From CAYMAI01 sp964388445 (GTDB lineage Bacteria; 4484-113; JAGGVC01): a DNA stretch of 64,000 bases. The position numbers were made by a program, and so were the translations under genes. Shown here one piece after another: positions 51,800 to 61,068 of this stretch. The stretch spans positions 1 to 64,000 of the forward strand of contig CAYMAI010000003.1 in the NCBI GenBank assembly GCA_964388445.1, written 5' to 3'. Numbering within the stretch: position 1 is the stretch's first letter; every line of letters begins with the position of its first letter. Below the pieces are notes generated by a model. It was not told the DNA's origin. It saw only the letters and a list, made by a program, of their open reading frames with translations, and searched no databases.

Positions 51800-53812
51800 A
51801 TGCGAAAGCTTTCGATCCTTTTGATGGTCATCATCTTTATAGCGGCGATTACCGCAATTCAAGCATGCGGCTCGAAAACAGGCGAATCGCGCGCCGGCAA
51901 GACCGGCATGAACGTAAGTTCCGAATGGCAAATGCCAATCGGCCAGCCGGACAACTTCAGACTGGTATCAATGGAAAATCCTGACGGGACGGTCGAAGTA
52001 TCGGTGTTTGCTGCCGGAGACGACGTGCGCGGAGCGCTTTTACGCGTCGAGTTCGACGATTCGAAGTATCGCGTCATCGAGGCCAAGCCGGGCGAAGCGT
52101 TCGGCGGCGAAGACGTCTTGTTTCTTTCGATGCCGGTTAACCGCGGACTCGACGTCGCGGTTATGTTCGCCGACCTAAAAAACGCCGCCGGCTTTTCGGC
52201 CGAAGCGGAAGTGCTTTCCATTATCCTCGGCAAAAGTAGCGGCATTGTCAGGCGGGTGAGCGCTGCCCCGTCGGGAAGCGCGAATCAGGTTACGATTTCG
52301 CTTGCGGAATGGGACGAGTCCGGCAATATGTCCATTAGATTTATGGGCAAAAATATCGGCGACTACGATTTATCGGGTGAGGTCGGCATTCCCGACGTTA
52401 CCGCTATCGCTCTCAATTACCTCGCGGTTGTGCCCGGCCCGCTTTCACCGCTGGCGGTAATCGACGGGGACTTCAACATGGAAATCGGCATACCGGATAT
52501 TACGCCCATTGCGCAGAATTACCTGTCAACGCTGGCCGGATATAACATCCAATACAGCACGGACGGCGGCACGAATTGGGAGTTTCCCGATATTCAAACC
52601 AATCCGAATATAAGCGTGGAATTCGGCGACAATACGAGCCTCAATCCTTGGCCCGTTTATGAATTCGTTATCGGTCAGCCCTACATAGCCGGGCTTCCGG
52701 GATTCGAGCCGGAAAACGACAGTTTGAGGGTTCGTGCGATTCCGCACGACGGTACGAATTTCGGCGTACCGGGATTCAGCAAGAAGCCGACGGGCGGCGG
52801 TGATCCACCTCCGGTTGACGAAACTCCTCCGGTATGGGACAACTTAAGCCAGCGGGGCGTTTATAACGTAATACCGGTTCCGGATACGCGCGCCCTCGAC
52901 GTTCAGTACGGCTCGGCAACCGACGCCGACACTCCGCCGGTTCAGTATTTGCTGTACTACGCCGAGCAATCGCAGTTCAATATTGACGATTTGGAAGGCA
53001 CAACCACTCTGGTTGTTCTAACGCCGGGCGGCGCGGGACCGTTCACCCACAGGGTTACCGGACTTGAATGGAGCACGACGTACACGTTTTTGATGCGTGC
53101 ACGCGACTCAGTCGTTCCGCCCAACGTAACAACGGATTCGAATACAATCGACGGCACTGTCGTGGACGAGGTAATTATTCCTAGCGACTTTACCTTCACC
53201 AATATTACCTTCAATCCGAATTCGCCCGTTTCGCTCGGAACGGCGATTACGATGACCGCGAGCGGAAATAAAACGGGTCCTGGCACTCTCACTTTCGAGT
53301 GGGTGGACGACAACGCCAGCTACGGATTCTTCTACGAACAGGTTGACGGCGCAAGCTCGACGCAAGTTAAATTCGTTGCAAGCGAGCCGGGCGATTACCA
53401 GATAACCGCGAGGGCGTTAATCAATTCCGTTCTCAGCGATACGATTACACAAACCCTCACAGTCAACGACGGAGCGAGAGTGGTTTACGATCCGGACGTA
53501 CTCGGAGCGATGTCCGGGCTTGGCTGCGTAACCTGCCACGCCGGGGGGTCGCCGGCGGCGGGCCTCGACCTTACAAGCGCCGCATCTTACGACAACCTTG
53601 TTTGGATAGTTAGCACGACCAATCCGCCGCTTCTGCGAGCGCATCCCGGAAACCCGAACTGCATAATCGGCAATATGGGCAGGGGCGCAGAGCCGGTACC
53701 GGGCGGACATGGCGGCGGCGGGCCGATAAATCCTCTCAGGATGCTGCTTTCGGCTTGGATAAATACCGGCGCATACCGTTCGGCGGGAGTGCCGCCTCCA
53801 CCTCAGCCGTAA
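51800..53812 (+). CDS. Dockerin-like lipoprotein with one c-type heme motif
   Basis: A 670-residue paralogue of the 48674 protein (lipobox-like IQAC near residue 22). An N-terminal beta domain is followed by a duplicated dockerin-like module starting at Asp188 (DYDLSGEVGIPD, then MEIGIPDITPIAQNYL). A Pro/Gly linker (GGGDPPPVDETPPV), fibronectin-like domains and a C-terminal heme site CVTCH (576-580) follow. The C-terminus is Gly/Pro-rich. The ATG at 51800 has AGGCGG seven bases upstream; a TTG two codons earlier is less likely. The diguanylate cyclase starts 45 bases after its stop. Confidence 0.78.
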   Translation: MRKLSILLMVIIFIAAITAIQACGSKTGESRAGKTGMNVSSEWQMPIGQPDNFRLVSMENPDGTVEVSVFAAGDDVRGALLRVEFDDSKYRVIEAKPGEAFGGEDVLFLSMPVNRGLDVAVMFADLKNAAGFSAEAEVLSIILGKSSGIVRRVSAAPSGSANQVTISLAEWDESGNMSIRFMGKNIGDYDLSGEVGIPDVTAIALNYLAVVPGPLSPLAVIDGDFNMEIGIPDITPIAQNYLSTLAGYNIQYSTDGGTNWEFPDIQTNPNISVEFGDNTSLNPWPVYEFVIGQPYIAGLPGFEPENDSLRVRAIPHDGTNFGVPGFSKKPTGGGDPPPVDETPPVWDNLSQRGVYNVIPVPDTRALDVQYGSATDADTPPVQYLLYYAEQSQFNIDDLEGTTTLVVLTPGGAGPFTHRVTGLEWSTTYTFLMRARDSVVPPNVTTDSNTIDGTVVDEVIIPSDFTFTNITFNPNSPVSLGTAITMTASGNKTGPGTLTFEWVDDNASYGFFYEQVDGASSTQVKFVASEPGDYQITARALINSVLSDTITQTLTVNDGARVVYDPDVLGAMSGLGCVTCHAGGSPAAGLDLTSAASYDNLVWIVSTTNPPLLRAHPGNPNCIIGNMGRGAEPVPGGHGGGGPINPLRMLLSAWINTGAYRSAGVPPPPQP

Positions 53813-53857
53813 ACTAAATAATCAAAGGGGTTCGCTCTGGTATCTAAAGCGCCTGCT

Positions 53858-55471
53858 TTGAAAAAGATCGACCGCGGATTTAGGCGGCTCGAACCCGTCG
53901 ATTGGGTGTTCGGCGTATTCCGCGCCGCGTCGGTGCTGATAATTTCGATTTGGGTAATTTTCCACCCCGCCTTGACCGAAACGGCCAGGGCGGGGCTTGC
54001 CGCGCTTGCAAGCTATTTTGCCCTATATTCGCTGGTGTTCGCCTTTATCGGAGTAACCAGAACGTCGAGCATTCGGTTCGTCTATCACATGGCGATGGTA
54101 TTCGACATCGTATTTCTCGGCGCAGTAATCGACGTCACCGGCGGTATAAATTCAAGTTTGTTTTTCCTCGGCTTTTTCCTTCTGGTGCCGCTTCATACGC
54201 TCTATTTCGGATTCAGGGTAGGCGCGCTTGCATATTTTCTGTCGCTAGCGGTTTACATCGTTCCGCACTTTAAAGACCTGACGGGCGTAACGATAATGGA
54301 AGTGTTTCTCAAAATCGGCGTGCTTGCGGGAGTGTATGCGACAAGCGGATTTCTCAGGCTTAGGCAGGAAATGGCGAAAGAAAGGCTTTCGCGGTTGAAC
54401 GCGGAGGTTGAAAAGAAAAGCAAACTTCTCGCGGTGAAATCCGCTTCGGAACGCAGCCGCCTTTTCGAGCTTTACACGCTTAACAAAGTCGGCAAAATGA
54501 TTGCGGGCGCGCTGGACACTCGCGAGCTATTCAATCAAGTTCTCAAACAAGTCGGGACGGAATTGCACTTTCAGCACTTTTGCCTGTGGCTTTACGACGA
54601 GGCGACGAAATCTTACGTCGCCAAGGCAGTCGAAGGGATACCCAAAGAGGCGGTGAACGAAGTTACGGTTACGGCGGATTCGCCTGTGGAAGGCGCGTGC
54701 CTTCGCGAAAACCGGCCTTGTTTGTTCACGAACCTTAAAGATATTCGCAATTACGATTTCCTGGGCGGTTATATGCAGGATGCCGTCGCCGCGATCTGCG
54801 TGCCGGTTTTCGTGCGCGGAAACCGTGCGGGGATGATTTCGGCATACACGAAACACGAGGAAAGTTTCGGACAAGACAGATTGGAGGTTTTGTGCGCGGT
54901 CGGAGAGCAGATTTCGGTGGCGCTTCAAAACAGCTCGCTCTATAACCAGATGCGTTACCTTTCGATGCAGGATGGATTGACGCACCTATACAACCGCAGG
55001 TTCTTCGACGAGCAGCTCGAAGTCGAGTGCGAGAAGGCGGTCGAGGGCAGGGGCGGCTTCGCCCTTCTTCTCGTCGATATCGATCATTTCAAGCAAATCA
55101 ACGACGAGCTTGGCCACTTGGCAGGCGACGAAGTTTTGAAATCGGTCGCTCAAACGCTAATGAAAAGCACCCGTCAAACCGACTTCGTTTGCAGGTACGG
55201 CGGCGAGGAATTCGCGATTATTTTACATAACACCAGTATCAACGCGGGGCTTTCGAGAGGAGAAGTGCTCAGAAAAGCCGTCGAATCCGAAGTGAAAGTT
55301 CATCCGGAAGGCGGCGAAGCGCGATACGTTACGATTTCCGCCGGAGTCAGCGTTTATACGCACGGAGCGACGCCGGAAGAAGTAATCGACCGGGCGGACC
55401 GCGGGCTGTATCAGGCCAAGGAGTCGGGAAGAAACCGGGTGTGCGCGGTTCAAGCATCGTTCGAAGATTGA
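53858..55471 (+). CDS. Membrane diguanylate cyclase with GAF domain
   Basis: Makes the second messenger c-di-GMP. About five or six transmembrane helices (20-170) come first, then a coiled linker, a GAF sensor domain (about 205-350) and a GGDEF domain (360-530). The active-site motif is GGEEF (about 448-452), with the product-inhibition site RQTD five residues before it; both are intact. No EAL or HD-GYP domain is present. The listed start is a TTG without a ribosome site. A CTG at 53837 lies six bases after AAAGGGG and would add seven residues (VSKAPAL). The gene sits between two dockerin-type lipoprotein genes. Confidence 0.93.
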   Translation: MKKIDRGFRRLEPVDWVFGVFRAASVLIISIWVIFHPALTETARAGLAALASYFALYSLVFAFIGVTRTSSIRFVYHMAMVFDIVFLGAVIDVTGGINSSLFFLGFFLLVPLHTLYFGFRVGALAYFLSLAVYIVPHFKDLTGVTIMEVFLKIGVLAGVYATSGFLRLRQEMAKERLSRLNAEVEKKSKLLAVKSASERSRLFELYTLNKVGKMIAGALDTRELFNQVLKQVGTELHFQHFCLWLYDEATKSYVAKAVEGIPKEAVNEVTVTADSPVEGACLRENRPCLFTNLKDIRNYDFLGGYMQDAVAAICVPVFVRGNRAGMISAYTKHEESFGQDRLEVLCAVGEQISVALQNSSLYNQMRYLSMQDGLTHLYNRRFFDEQLEVECEKAVEGRGGFALLLVDIDHFKQINDELGHLAGDEVLKSVAQTLMKSTRQTDFVCRYGGEEFAIILHNTSINAGLSRGEVLRKAVESEVKVHPEGGEARYVTISAGVSVYTHGATPEEVIDRADRGLYQAKESGRNRVCAVQASFED

Positions 55472-55502
55472 GTATGGCAACTTAATCGCTACCGTACCGG
55501 TG

Positions 55503-55508
55503 TATAAT
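55503..55508 (+). promoter_or_regulatory. -10 box (TATAAT) of the 55558 lipoprotein gene
   Basis: A perfect TATAAT, 49 bases before the ATG at 55558. It overlaps the in-frame ATG at 55507, which therefore cannot be the start on this transcript. Confidence 0.5.
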
Positions 55509-55557
55509 GAATTTCCTTATCCTATCATCCACGCGCTTGCGCGATTCGGGGCAATTT

Positions 55558-58500
55558 ATGTCGAACAAATTGGGGAGTGCTTTGGTTGTTGCCGCCGCGC
55601 TGATGCTTTTCGTAGCGGCGGTTACGGTCTCGTGCGGTAAACGTTCGCCGGGAAACGGCGGCGCTTTCGGCGCAGCCGCGCCGGATAAATCGGCTTACGG
55701 AACAGGCGAGCGAGAGTTTCCGCTTTTAAAAACCGCGCTGGAGAACCTCGACCAAAACCGCGCCGCGACCGGCGGAGGGTTTTCGGTTTACAGGTTGGAT
55801 GCGCAAAACAAACAAATGGACGGCGAAGGCATTTTCGTTTCCGCGTCCGAAACCGGAACTGCGATAGAAGTCGAAGTTAGCGCGATCGCGGCGGCGAACG
55901 GCGGCGACGTCTTTTTGTATCTTAAGTACGATGCAAACCGGATGCACCCGATTTCGGTTGAGCGTGGAGATTTTCTTCCCGAAACCGATGGAATATTCAT
56001 CGCCGTGGATGAAACACCGGGATGGGTCGCGGCTGGAGCGGCGGCATTCGCAGACCGGCGTAGCGCCGTCAGGGAAGGAACGGTTTTCACTTGCCGTTTC
56101 GAGCGCGGCGGAAAGGCGCCGGGCAGGAGAACGGCGAAAGCCCCTTCGGGAGACGTTAACAAGGTCGGCGATCTATCTGCAAGCGTGGAAGGTGAAACCG
56201 TGACTTTGGCATGGACCGAGGTCAATAAAGGCGATTACGATATGAGCGGCGAAGTCGGAATACCGGACATTACGCCGATAGCTTTGAATTACTTGAGCAC
56301 GGTCGCGGGTGGGCCTGGAGCGCCGGAATATATAGCTTGGGTTGACGGCGATGGTAGCGGTGAGGTGGGCATTCCGGATATCACCCCGATCGCTCTCAAT
56401 TATTTAACAACGATTGCCGGATACAAGGTGGAAAGGTCTGGTTTGCCGGGCTTTTCCTCGCCGGTCGCGTTACCGGGCGGTGCGGGCAATATATCCGTGT
56501 CGCGGAACAATCTTGACCCGAAAGTGCCTACGGGTTACGAAATATCTGACGAACCGGGTGATGGAACCTGGTATTACCGGGTTTCGCCGGTAAGCGCGCT
56601 CGACGAAATCGGCGTCGCTTCCGCATCCGCGATCGCGACAATCGGCGGACAGCAGGGACTTTTGCCGCCGGAAAACTTGCAGGCGGAGGGCGGCGCGAAT
56701 TTCGTGCGGTTAACTTGGGTGGAAAGCCCTAATCCCGCGGTAACGGGATATATCGTTTATTACAGCCAAACGCCGGCGCCGCAGTCGTCAATACGGCACA
56801 ACGTTGAACCTGCGGCGGGAAGCGCGTATTCGCTTAACGATATAAACGTAGGAGTCAATTATTATTTCTGGGTCAAATCGACCGACGGCGTAGAGCAAAG
56901 CGATTTCAGTAACTCAGCGGCGGCGACTTTGCTTCCCCCAGACGGAGACGCTCCCGGCCCGCCGGACGGACTAAGATGGACGAGAAGCGGAAACGACGCG
57001 AATATCGAATGGGATCCAAACACCGAAATCGACGTCGAAGGATACGATTTATACAAATCCGCATCGGCGGACTTCGGTCAAGCGACAAAAGTAAATTCTG
57101 AATTGATTGGCGGAACAGCTTATACGGCGTCCGGATTGAATCAGGATATGAATTGGTATTTCTGGGTAAAGGCAATCGATTTTTCCGGAAATCAGAGCGC
57201 GGAATCGAGCCCCCTGATTGTGCGAATCGACGACTTGCCGCCCGTCGCGCCGGTAGGGCTTTTCGGAACTCCGGGCAGCGGCTCGGCATCGCTGGACTGG
57301 TTCGACAATCTCGAAAGCGACCTAGCCGGATATAACGTCTATATCAATACGGAAAACGATATTGCGGGTTCGTCACTTGCGAATAGCGCGGGAATAGTTG
57401 CGGAATCCGAGTTTTCCGCGCTCGGGCTTGAGTATCAAACCGAGTATTTTTTCTGGGTAACCGCGGTCGATCTTTCGCAAAACGAAAGCAGCGCGTCCGC
57501 GCCGCTTCAATTAACAACGCTCGCGGAAGACGAAACTCCGCCCGCCGCGCCTACCGGACTTTCGGCAAGCGGCAGAAACGTATCCGTACAGCTATATTGG
57601 AACGAGAACACCGAGCCGGATTTGCTCGGATATCGGGTTTACGTTTCCCCCGTCATCAACGATCCGAGTCCGCCGCTGTACAACGGCGGGCAGGTTTTCG
57701 ATTCCGCGGAAGCGCTGGTCGCCGGTCTCGTCAACGGCACCCAGTACGCGTTTTGGGTGGATGCGGTGGATTTCGAAATGAACGCCAGTCCGAGGAGCGA
57801 GCGCGCTCTTGCGACGCCTTCGCTAAGCGGTCTAGCGTCGAGCGCGTGGCCAATGTTCGGCTATAACGAAAAGCATATCGGCAGAAGTCCGTACACTGGA
57901 AGCGTTGCGCCGGCGCCGAGAACGCCGGTTTGGAGTTCCCTCCCGAAAAACGATTCGGGAAATGCATCGCGCATGGATTTGTCGTTCGCGCTTGCGGAAG
58001 ACGGAACGATTTACGCGGGAGGGGACAACGGCTGGTTTTTTGCGCTAGACCCGGCCGACGGCTCGACCAAGTGGAAGGTGGAATTGTCCACGAGCTTGAT
58101 CGACTCGTCTCCCGCGGTCGGAAAAGACGGCACGATTTACGTCGGCTGCAACGATGAATCGCTTTATGCCGTGGATGCAGTAACTCACGGAATCAGATGG
58201 TCTTTTCCGACGGAAGGCACGATTCACAGCTCGCCGGTCGTTACTTCATCGAACGTTATTTTGGTTGGTTCGAACGACGGATTTTTATACGCTCTGAACG
58301 GCAACAGCCCTACTGGAGAAATGATTTGGTCGTACGACACCGGCGGCATGGTTGACTTTTGCTCTCCCGCAATCGGATTGGACGGCAGGATATACATGGC
58401 GGGCGGCGGGACGCTGGAATCGAAACTGATAAAGCTTTCGGCGAGCGGCTCGTTTTTGTGGGAAAAGCCGCTTGGTTCGACGACGAATTCATCGCCGACA

Positions 58501-58968
58501 ATCGGTAGCAACGGCGATATTTACATAGGTACTTCCGAGCCTAAAGTGATTTGTTACAGCGAGGCCGGAGATTTCCGTTGGGAATTCGTTCCGGATTCCA
58601 GCAGAAGTATCAACTCGCCTCCGATAATCGGCAACAACGGCACGGTTTACGTGATGAACTCGTATTCGATACTTTACGCAATAGACCCGGAATCCGGAGA
58701 GCAAATTTGGAAATACGACGGTGCGGAAAGCTATGGCACGAATTCAAACGGCGCGCCGATAATCGACGCTTCGGGCAACATTTATTTTTGCGCCGGATAT
58801 ACGCTTGTCGCCGTACGCACGACTACGGACCCGCCGCAGGAGCTTTGGAGTTATGAACTCCCGGGCACGGCAACTTGGTCAATTCCGGTTATAACGGCAT
58901 CCGGCGCGGTTCTCGTTGGATGCGCGGTGAATGGCGATGCGGACACTGTGTTTGCGTTCAAAGACTGA
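55558..58968 (+). CDS. Dockerin-like lipoprotein with fibronectin domains and PQQ-type propeller
   Basis: A 1136-residue lipoprotein (lipobox TVSC near residue 25). The N-terminal beta domain leads to a duplicated dockerin-like module from Asp226 (DYDMSGEVGIPDITPIALNY, then DGDGSGEVGIPDITPIALNY). Four or so fibronectin type III domains follow (about 365-755); each carries a W-x-x-N/E-x-E-x-D-x-x-G-Y pattern. The C-terminal ~375 residues are a PQQ-like beta-propeller with repeats such as DGTIYVGCNDESLYAVDAV and FLYALNGNSPTGEMIWSYDT. The start at 55558 is preferred over 55507 because the latter overlaps the -10 box. It lacks heme motifs, unlike its two neighbours. Confidence 0.82.
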   Translation: MSNKLGSALVVAAALMLFVAAVTVSCGKRSPGNGGAFGAAAPDKSAYGTGEREFPLLKTALENLDQNRAATGGGFSVYRLDAQNKQMDGEGIFVSASETGTAIEVEVSAIAAANGGDVFLYLKYDANRMHPISVERGDFLPETDGIFIAVDETPGWVAAGAAAFADRRSAVREGTVFTCRFERGGKAPGRRTAKAPSGDVNKVGDLSASVEGETVTLAWTEVNKGDYDMSGEVGIPDITPIALNYLSTVAGGPGAPEYIAWVDGDGSGEVGIPDITPIALNYLTTIAGYKVERSGLPGFSSPVALPGGAGNISVSRNNLDPKVPTGYEISDEPGDGTWYYRVSPVSALDEIGVASASAIATIGGQQGLLPPENLQAEGGANFVRLTWVESPNPAVTGYIVYYSQTPAPQSSIRHNVEPAAGSAYSLNDINVGVNYYFWVKSTDGVEQSDFSNSAAATLLPPDGDAPGPPDGLRWTRSGNDANIEWDPNTEIDVEGYDLYKSASADFGQATKVNSELIGGTAYTASGLNQDMNWYFWVKAIDFSGNQSAESSPLIVRIDDLPPVAPVGLFGTPGSGSASLDWFDNLESDLAGYNVYINTENDIAGSSLANSAGIVAESEFSALGLEYQTEYFFWVTAVDLSQNESSASAPLQLTTLAEDETPPAAPTGLSASGRNVSVQLYWNENTEPDLLGYRVYVSPVINDPSPPLYNGGQVFDSAEALVAGLVNGTQYAFWVDAVDFEMNASPRSERALATPSLSGLASSAWPMFGYNEKHIGRSPYTGSVAPAPRTPVWSSLPKNDSGNASRMDLSFALAEDGTIYAGGDNGWFFALDPADGSTKWKVELSTSLIDSSPAVGKDGTIYVGCNDESLYAVDAVTHGIRWSFPTEGTIHSSPVVTSSNVILVGSNDGFLYALNGNSPTGEMIWSYDTGGMVDFCSPAIGLDGRIYMAGGGTLESKLIKLSASGSFLWEKPLGSTTNSSPTIGSNGDIYIGTSEPKVICYSEAGDFRWEFVPDSSRSINSPPIIGNNGTVYVMNSYSILYAIDPESGEQIWKYDGAESYGTNSNGAPIIDASGNIYFCAGYTLVAVRTTTDPPQELWSYELPGTATWSIPVITASGAVLVGCAVNGDADTVFAFKD

Positions 58969-59016
58969 AATCGCCGGAAATTTGCATAATTAATCGCAAT
59001 TCGCGTTTGAGGCGGG

Positions 59017-59022
59017 TATAAT
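59017..59022 (+). promoter_or_regulatory. -10 box (TATAAT) of the 59113 gene
   Basis: A perfect TATAAT about 90 bases before the ATG. No good -35 hexamer is evident. Confidence 0.4.
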
Positions 59023-59112
59023 CGAATATCCCTCCGGCAGCCGGCGAACGGGCGCCGCTCTTGGCGTCCATTTTCTGTTATTCAAGTTACGGTTATTGGC
59101 AAGGGGAATTGA

Positions 59113-59409
59113 ATGGTGGGGCTTGAGATATCGGCCCGAAGGAAGGATTTCCTTTGGGGCAGATACAGGGCGCTGCAGAACTTCAGGGAGAAGCTTCTCT
59201 TCGACTCGGACTCGCTCGAAGACAAAAGGCATGACATTCACTTACGCACGCTCGTTGACTGCGGCGATTTCGACGAAGCGCTCGCATACGTCGATGAAAT
59301 GGCCGTCTTTTGCGAAAGCATTTCCGACTTTGTGGCGGCGGAAATATACCGGAACTACCGCAGCCGGGTCATCGGATTGCGCGACGAACATGTCGAAATG
59401 GAAGCCTGA
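59113..59409 (+). CDS. Small helical protein of unknown function
   Basis: A 98-residue, all-alpha, charged protein that I do not recognise (RRKDFLWGRYRALQNFREKL, then DFDEALAYVDEMAVFCESIS). No membrane segment or metal motif is seen. AAGGGG lies about nine bases before the ATG. It has its own -10 box and precedes the glycosyltransferase by 29 bases. Confidence 0.6.
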   Translation: MVGLEISARRKDFLWGRYRALQNFREKLLFDSDSLEDKRHDIHLRTLVDCGDFDEALAYVDEMAVFCESISDFVAAEIYRNYRSRVIGLRDEHVEMEA

Positions 59410-59426
59410 AAAAAGCGGATTACTGA

Positions 59427-59432
59427 TATAAT
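59427..59432 (+). promoter_or_regulatory. Extended -10 box (TGATATAAT), leaderless glycosyltransferase promoter
   Basis: TG-a-TATAAT, then CCCGGC, then the GTG at 59439. No ribosome site. Confidence 0.55.
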
Positions 59433-59438
59433 CCCGGC

Positions 59439-60560
59439 GTGCGTCCACCTAGAGTTGCGATACTGCACGACTGGATAACGACATTCGGCGGCGCCGAACG
59501 TTGCCTCATCCTATTTCACAAGCTGTTTCCCACGGCACCCGTTTACACGCTCGTATGCGACCATAAAAACTTGCCCGAAGAGCTGAAAAACGCTCGCATT
59601 ATCACGAGTTTCATACAGCGATTGCCGGACGCCGTCAGAAAATATCCGAATTACTTGCCGCTGATGCCGCGAGCCGTGGAGCAGTGGAATTTATCCGGCT
59701 ACGATCTTGTGCTGTCGAGCAGCCATTGCTGCGTAAAAGGCGCACTCACGCGCGAAGACCAGGCCCATGTCTGTTACTGCTATACGCCGATTAGATACAT
59801 TTGGGACCTTTATCAGACTTATTTGAAGCACACCCGGATGAGCGGGCTCAAGAAAAAAACTTTCGAACTTACATCGCATTACCTTCGCATTTGGGATTAC
59901 TGCGCGGCGCAGCGGGTGGATAGATTCGTTGCGATAAGCGAGACGGTGAGGCGGAGGATAGAAAAAACATATCAGCGAAAAAGCACGGTGATTTATCCGC
60001 CTGTAAGAACCGACATGTTCGTGCCGGCTGAGGACGGAGCGCGGGATTACTATCTAATAGTAAGCAGGTTCGTGCCGTACAAGCGCATCGACCTTGCCGT
60101 AAAGGCGTTTGCGGAAAGAAGCGAGCCGCTGCTTGTGGTAGGAGAAGGGCCGCAGGCTAAATCGCTGCGAGCCGCCGCGACTCCGAACGTGGAGTTCTTG
60201 GGCGGGGTGGACGACGAAGAATTGGTGGCGCTTTATCAGAACTGCAAAGCGCTTATCTTTCCGGGAGTGGAAGATTTCGGACTTACGCCGGTCGAGGCGC
60301 AGGCGTGTGGAAGGCCGGTGGTCGCAAGGGGAAAGGGCGGGGCGACGGAATCTGTGATAGACGGCAAAACCGGCGTATTCTTTGCCGAAGATTCGCCGGA
60401 CGCTCTTAACGACGCAATCAACAGACTCGAATCCATGCAAATTTCCGGCGAGGCTTGCCGCGAAAACTCGCTTAAATTTTCCGAAGACAGGTTTCTCGAG
60501 GAAATGGTCGCGCTTCTCAAGCCGTATTTGGCCGAAAAAAGCGGGATTATCGGCGCATAA
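59439..60560 (+). CDS. Glycosyltransferase family 4 (WbaZ-like)
   Basis: A 373-residue cytoplasmic GT-B enzyme that transfers a sugar from a nucleotide donor, likely for a surface glycan. The N-terminal domain has LHDWITTFGGAERCLI. The C-terminal donor domain has LIVSRFVPYKRIDLAVKAF, VVGEGPQAKSLRA and the E-x7-E motif in PGVEDFGLTPVEAQACGRPV. It resembles mannosyltransferases of the WbaZ type. The GTG start lacks a ribosome site. The nucleotidyltransferase at 47484 could supply its donor (inference). Confidence 0.92.
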   Translation: MRPPRVAILHDWITTFGGAERCLILFHKLFPTAPVYTLVCDHKNLPEELKNARIITSFIQRLPDAVRKYPNYLPLMPRAVEQWNLSGYDLVLSSSHCCVKGALTREDQAHVCYCYTPIRYIWDLYQTYLKHTRMSGLKKKTFELTSHYLRIWDYCAAQRVDRFVAISETVRRRIEKTYQRKSTVIYPPVRTDMFVPAEDGARDYYLIVSRFVPYKRIDLAVKAFAERSEPLLVVGEGPQAKSLRAAATPNVEFLGGVDDEELVALYQNCKALIFPGVEDFGLTPVEAQACGRPVVARGKGGATESVIDGKTGVFFAEDSPDALNDAINRLESMQISGEACRENSLKFSEDRFLEEMVALLKPYLAEKSGIIGA

Positions 60561-60585
60561 CTCAGGACGAAATCAAAAATTGGCA

Positions 60586-60610
60586 GCCGGCAATTATCCC
60601 GGCTTTTTTT
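60586..60610 (+). terminator. Terminator of the glycosyltransferase gene
   Basis: GCCGG, 8-base loop, CCGGC and seven T. The hairpin and T run overlap the last codons of the convergent zinc-ribbon gene. Confidence 0.75.
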
Positions 60611-60902
60611 CAGCCGGCGAATCCGGCTTTTTTTCCGTTTTCGATTCGGGTTTGGAGTCCGTTTTAGAGTCGGGTTTCGATTCTTCCGGGGATGATTTCA
60701 GATTTGAATTTTTTGCGCTTTTGTTGTCCGTTAAATAAAAACCGGAACCTTTGAAAACCACTTGCGCGCCGCTGATTAGCTTAGCGAGATTGCGCCCGGG
60801 CGCGCCGCATAGCTCGCATTTCGACGGAGCGGGGTCTCCGAACTTTTGCCAAGCCTCGAAGACGCCGCCGCATTTATGGCAATGGTATTCGTAAATCGGC
60901 AT
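60594..60902 (-). CDS. FmdB-family zinc-ribbon protein with a charged tail
   Basis: A 102-residue protein. The N-terminal FmdB-type zinc ribbon has MPIYEYHCHKCGG and KCELCGAPG (two CxxC). The function of the family is not settled; it is named from an amide-utilisation regulator. The C-terminal ~40 residues are a low-complexity tail of Lys, Pro, Asp, Glu and Ser, with repeats of the type KPDSK/KPESK. ATG at 60902, GGTGA six bases upstream. Confidence 0.88.
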   Translation of the reverse strand: MPIYEYHCHKCGGVFEAWQKFGDPAPSKCELCGAPGRNLAKLISGAQVVFKGSGFYLTDNKSAKNSNLKSSPEESKPDSKTDSKPESKTEKKPDSPAEKKPG

Positions 60903-60997
60903 ATTCAATCACCGTTTTCTGAAATCGAAATTTGCTGCCGGAATGGGGGTTCCGGCTTTAAAGCGTGGAATTATACCCCGAGAGCGGAAAAATCTTC

Positions 60998-61026
60998 TTG
61001 AAATTGCTCGAATGATTGATTATTAT
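60998..61026 (+). promoter_or_regulatory. Promoter of the PpiD-like gene
   Basis: TTGAAA (60998-61003), exactly 17 bases, TATTAT (61021-61026). The leader carries a TTGCC-TTTC-GGCAA hairpin (61034-61047) and AGGTGA six bases before the ATG at 61069. Confidence 0.7.
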
Positions 61027-61068
61027 ATTCGTCTTGCCTTTCGGCAATGGGAAGTTAGGTGACGATTT

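Noticed and set aside
49256..56420. A cellulosome
   Set aside because: No glycoside hydrolase, scaffoldin or recognisable cohesin is present; the modules are only dockerin-like.
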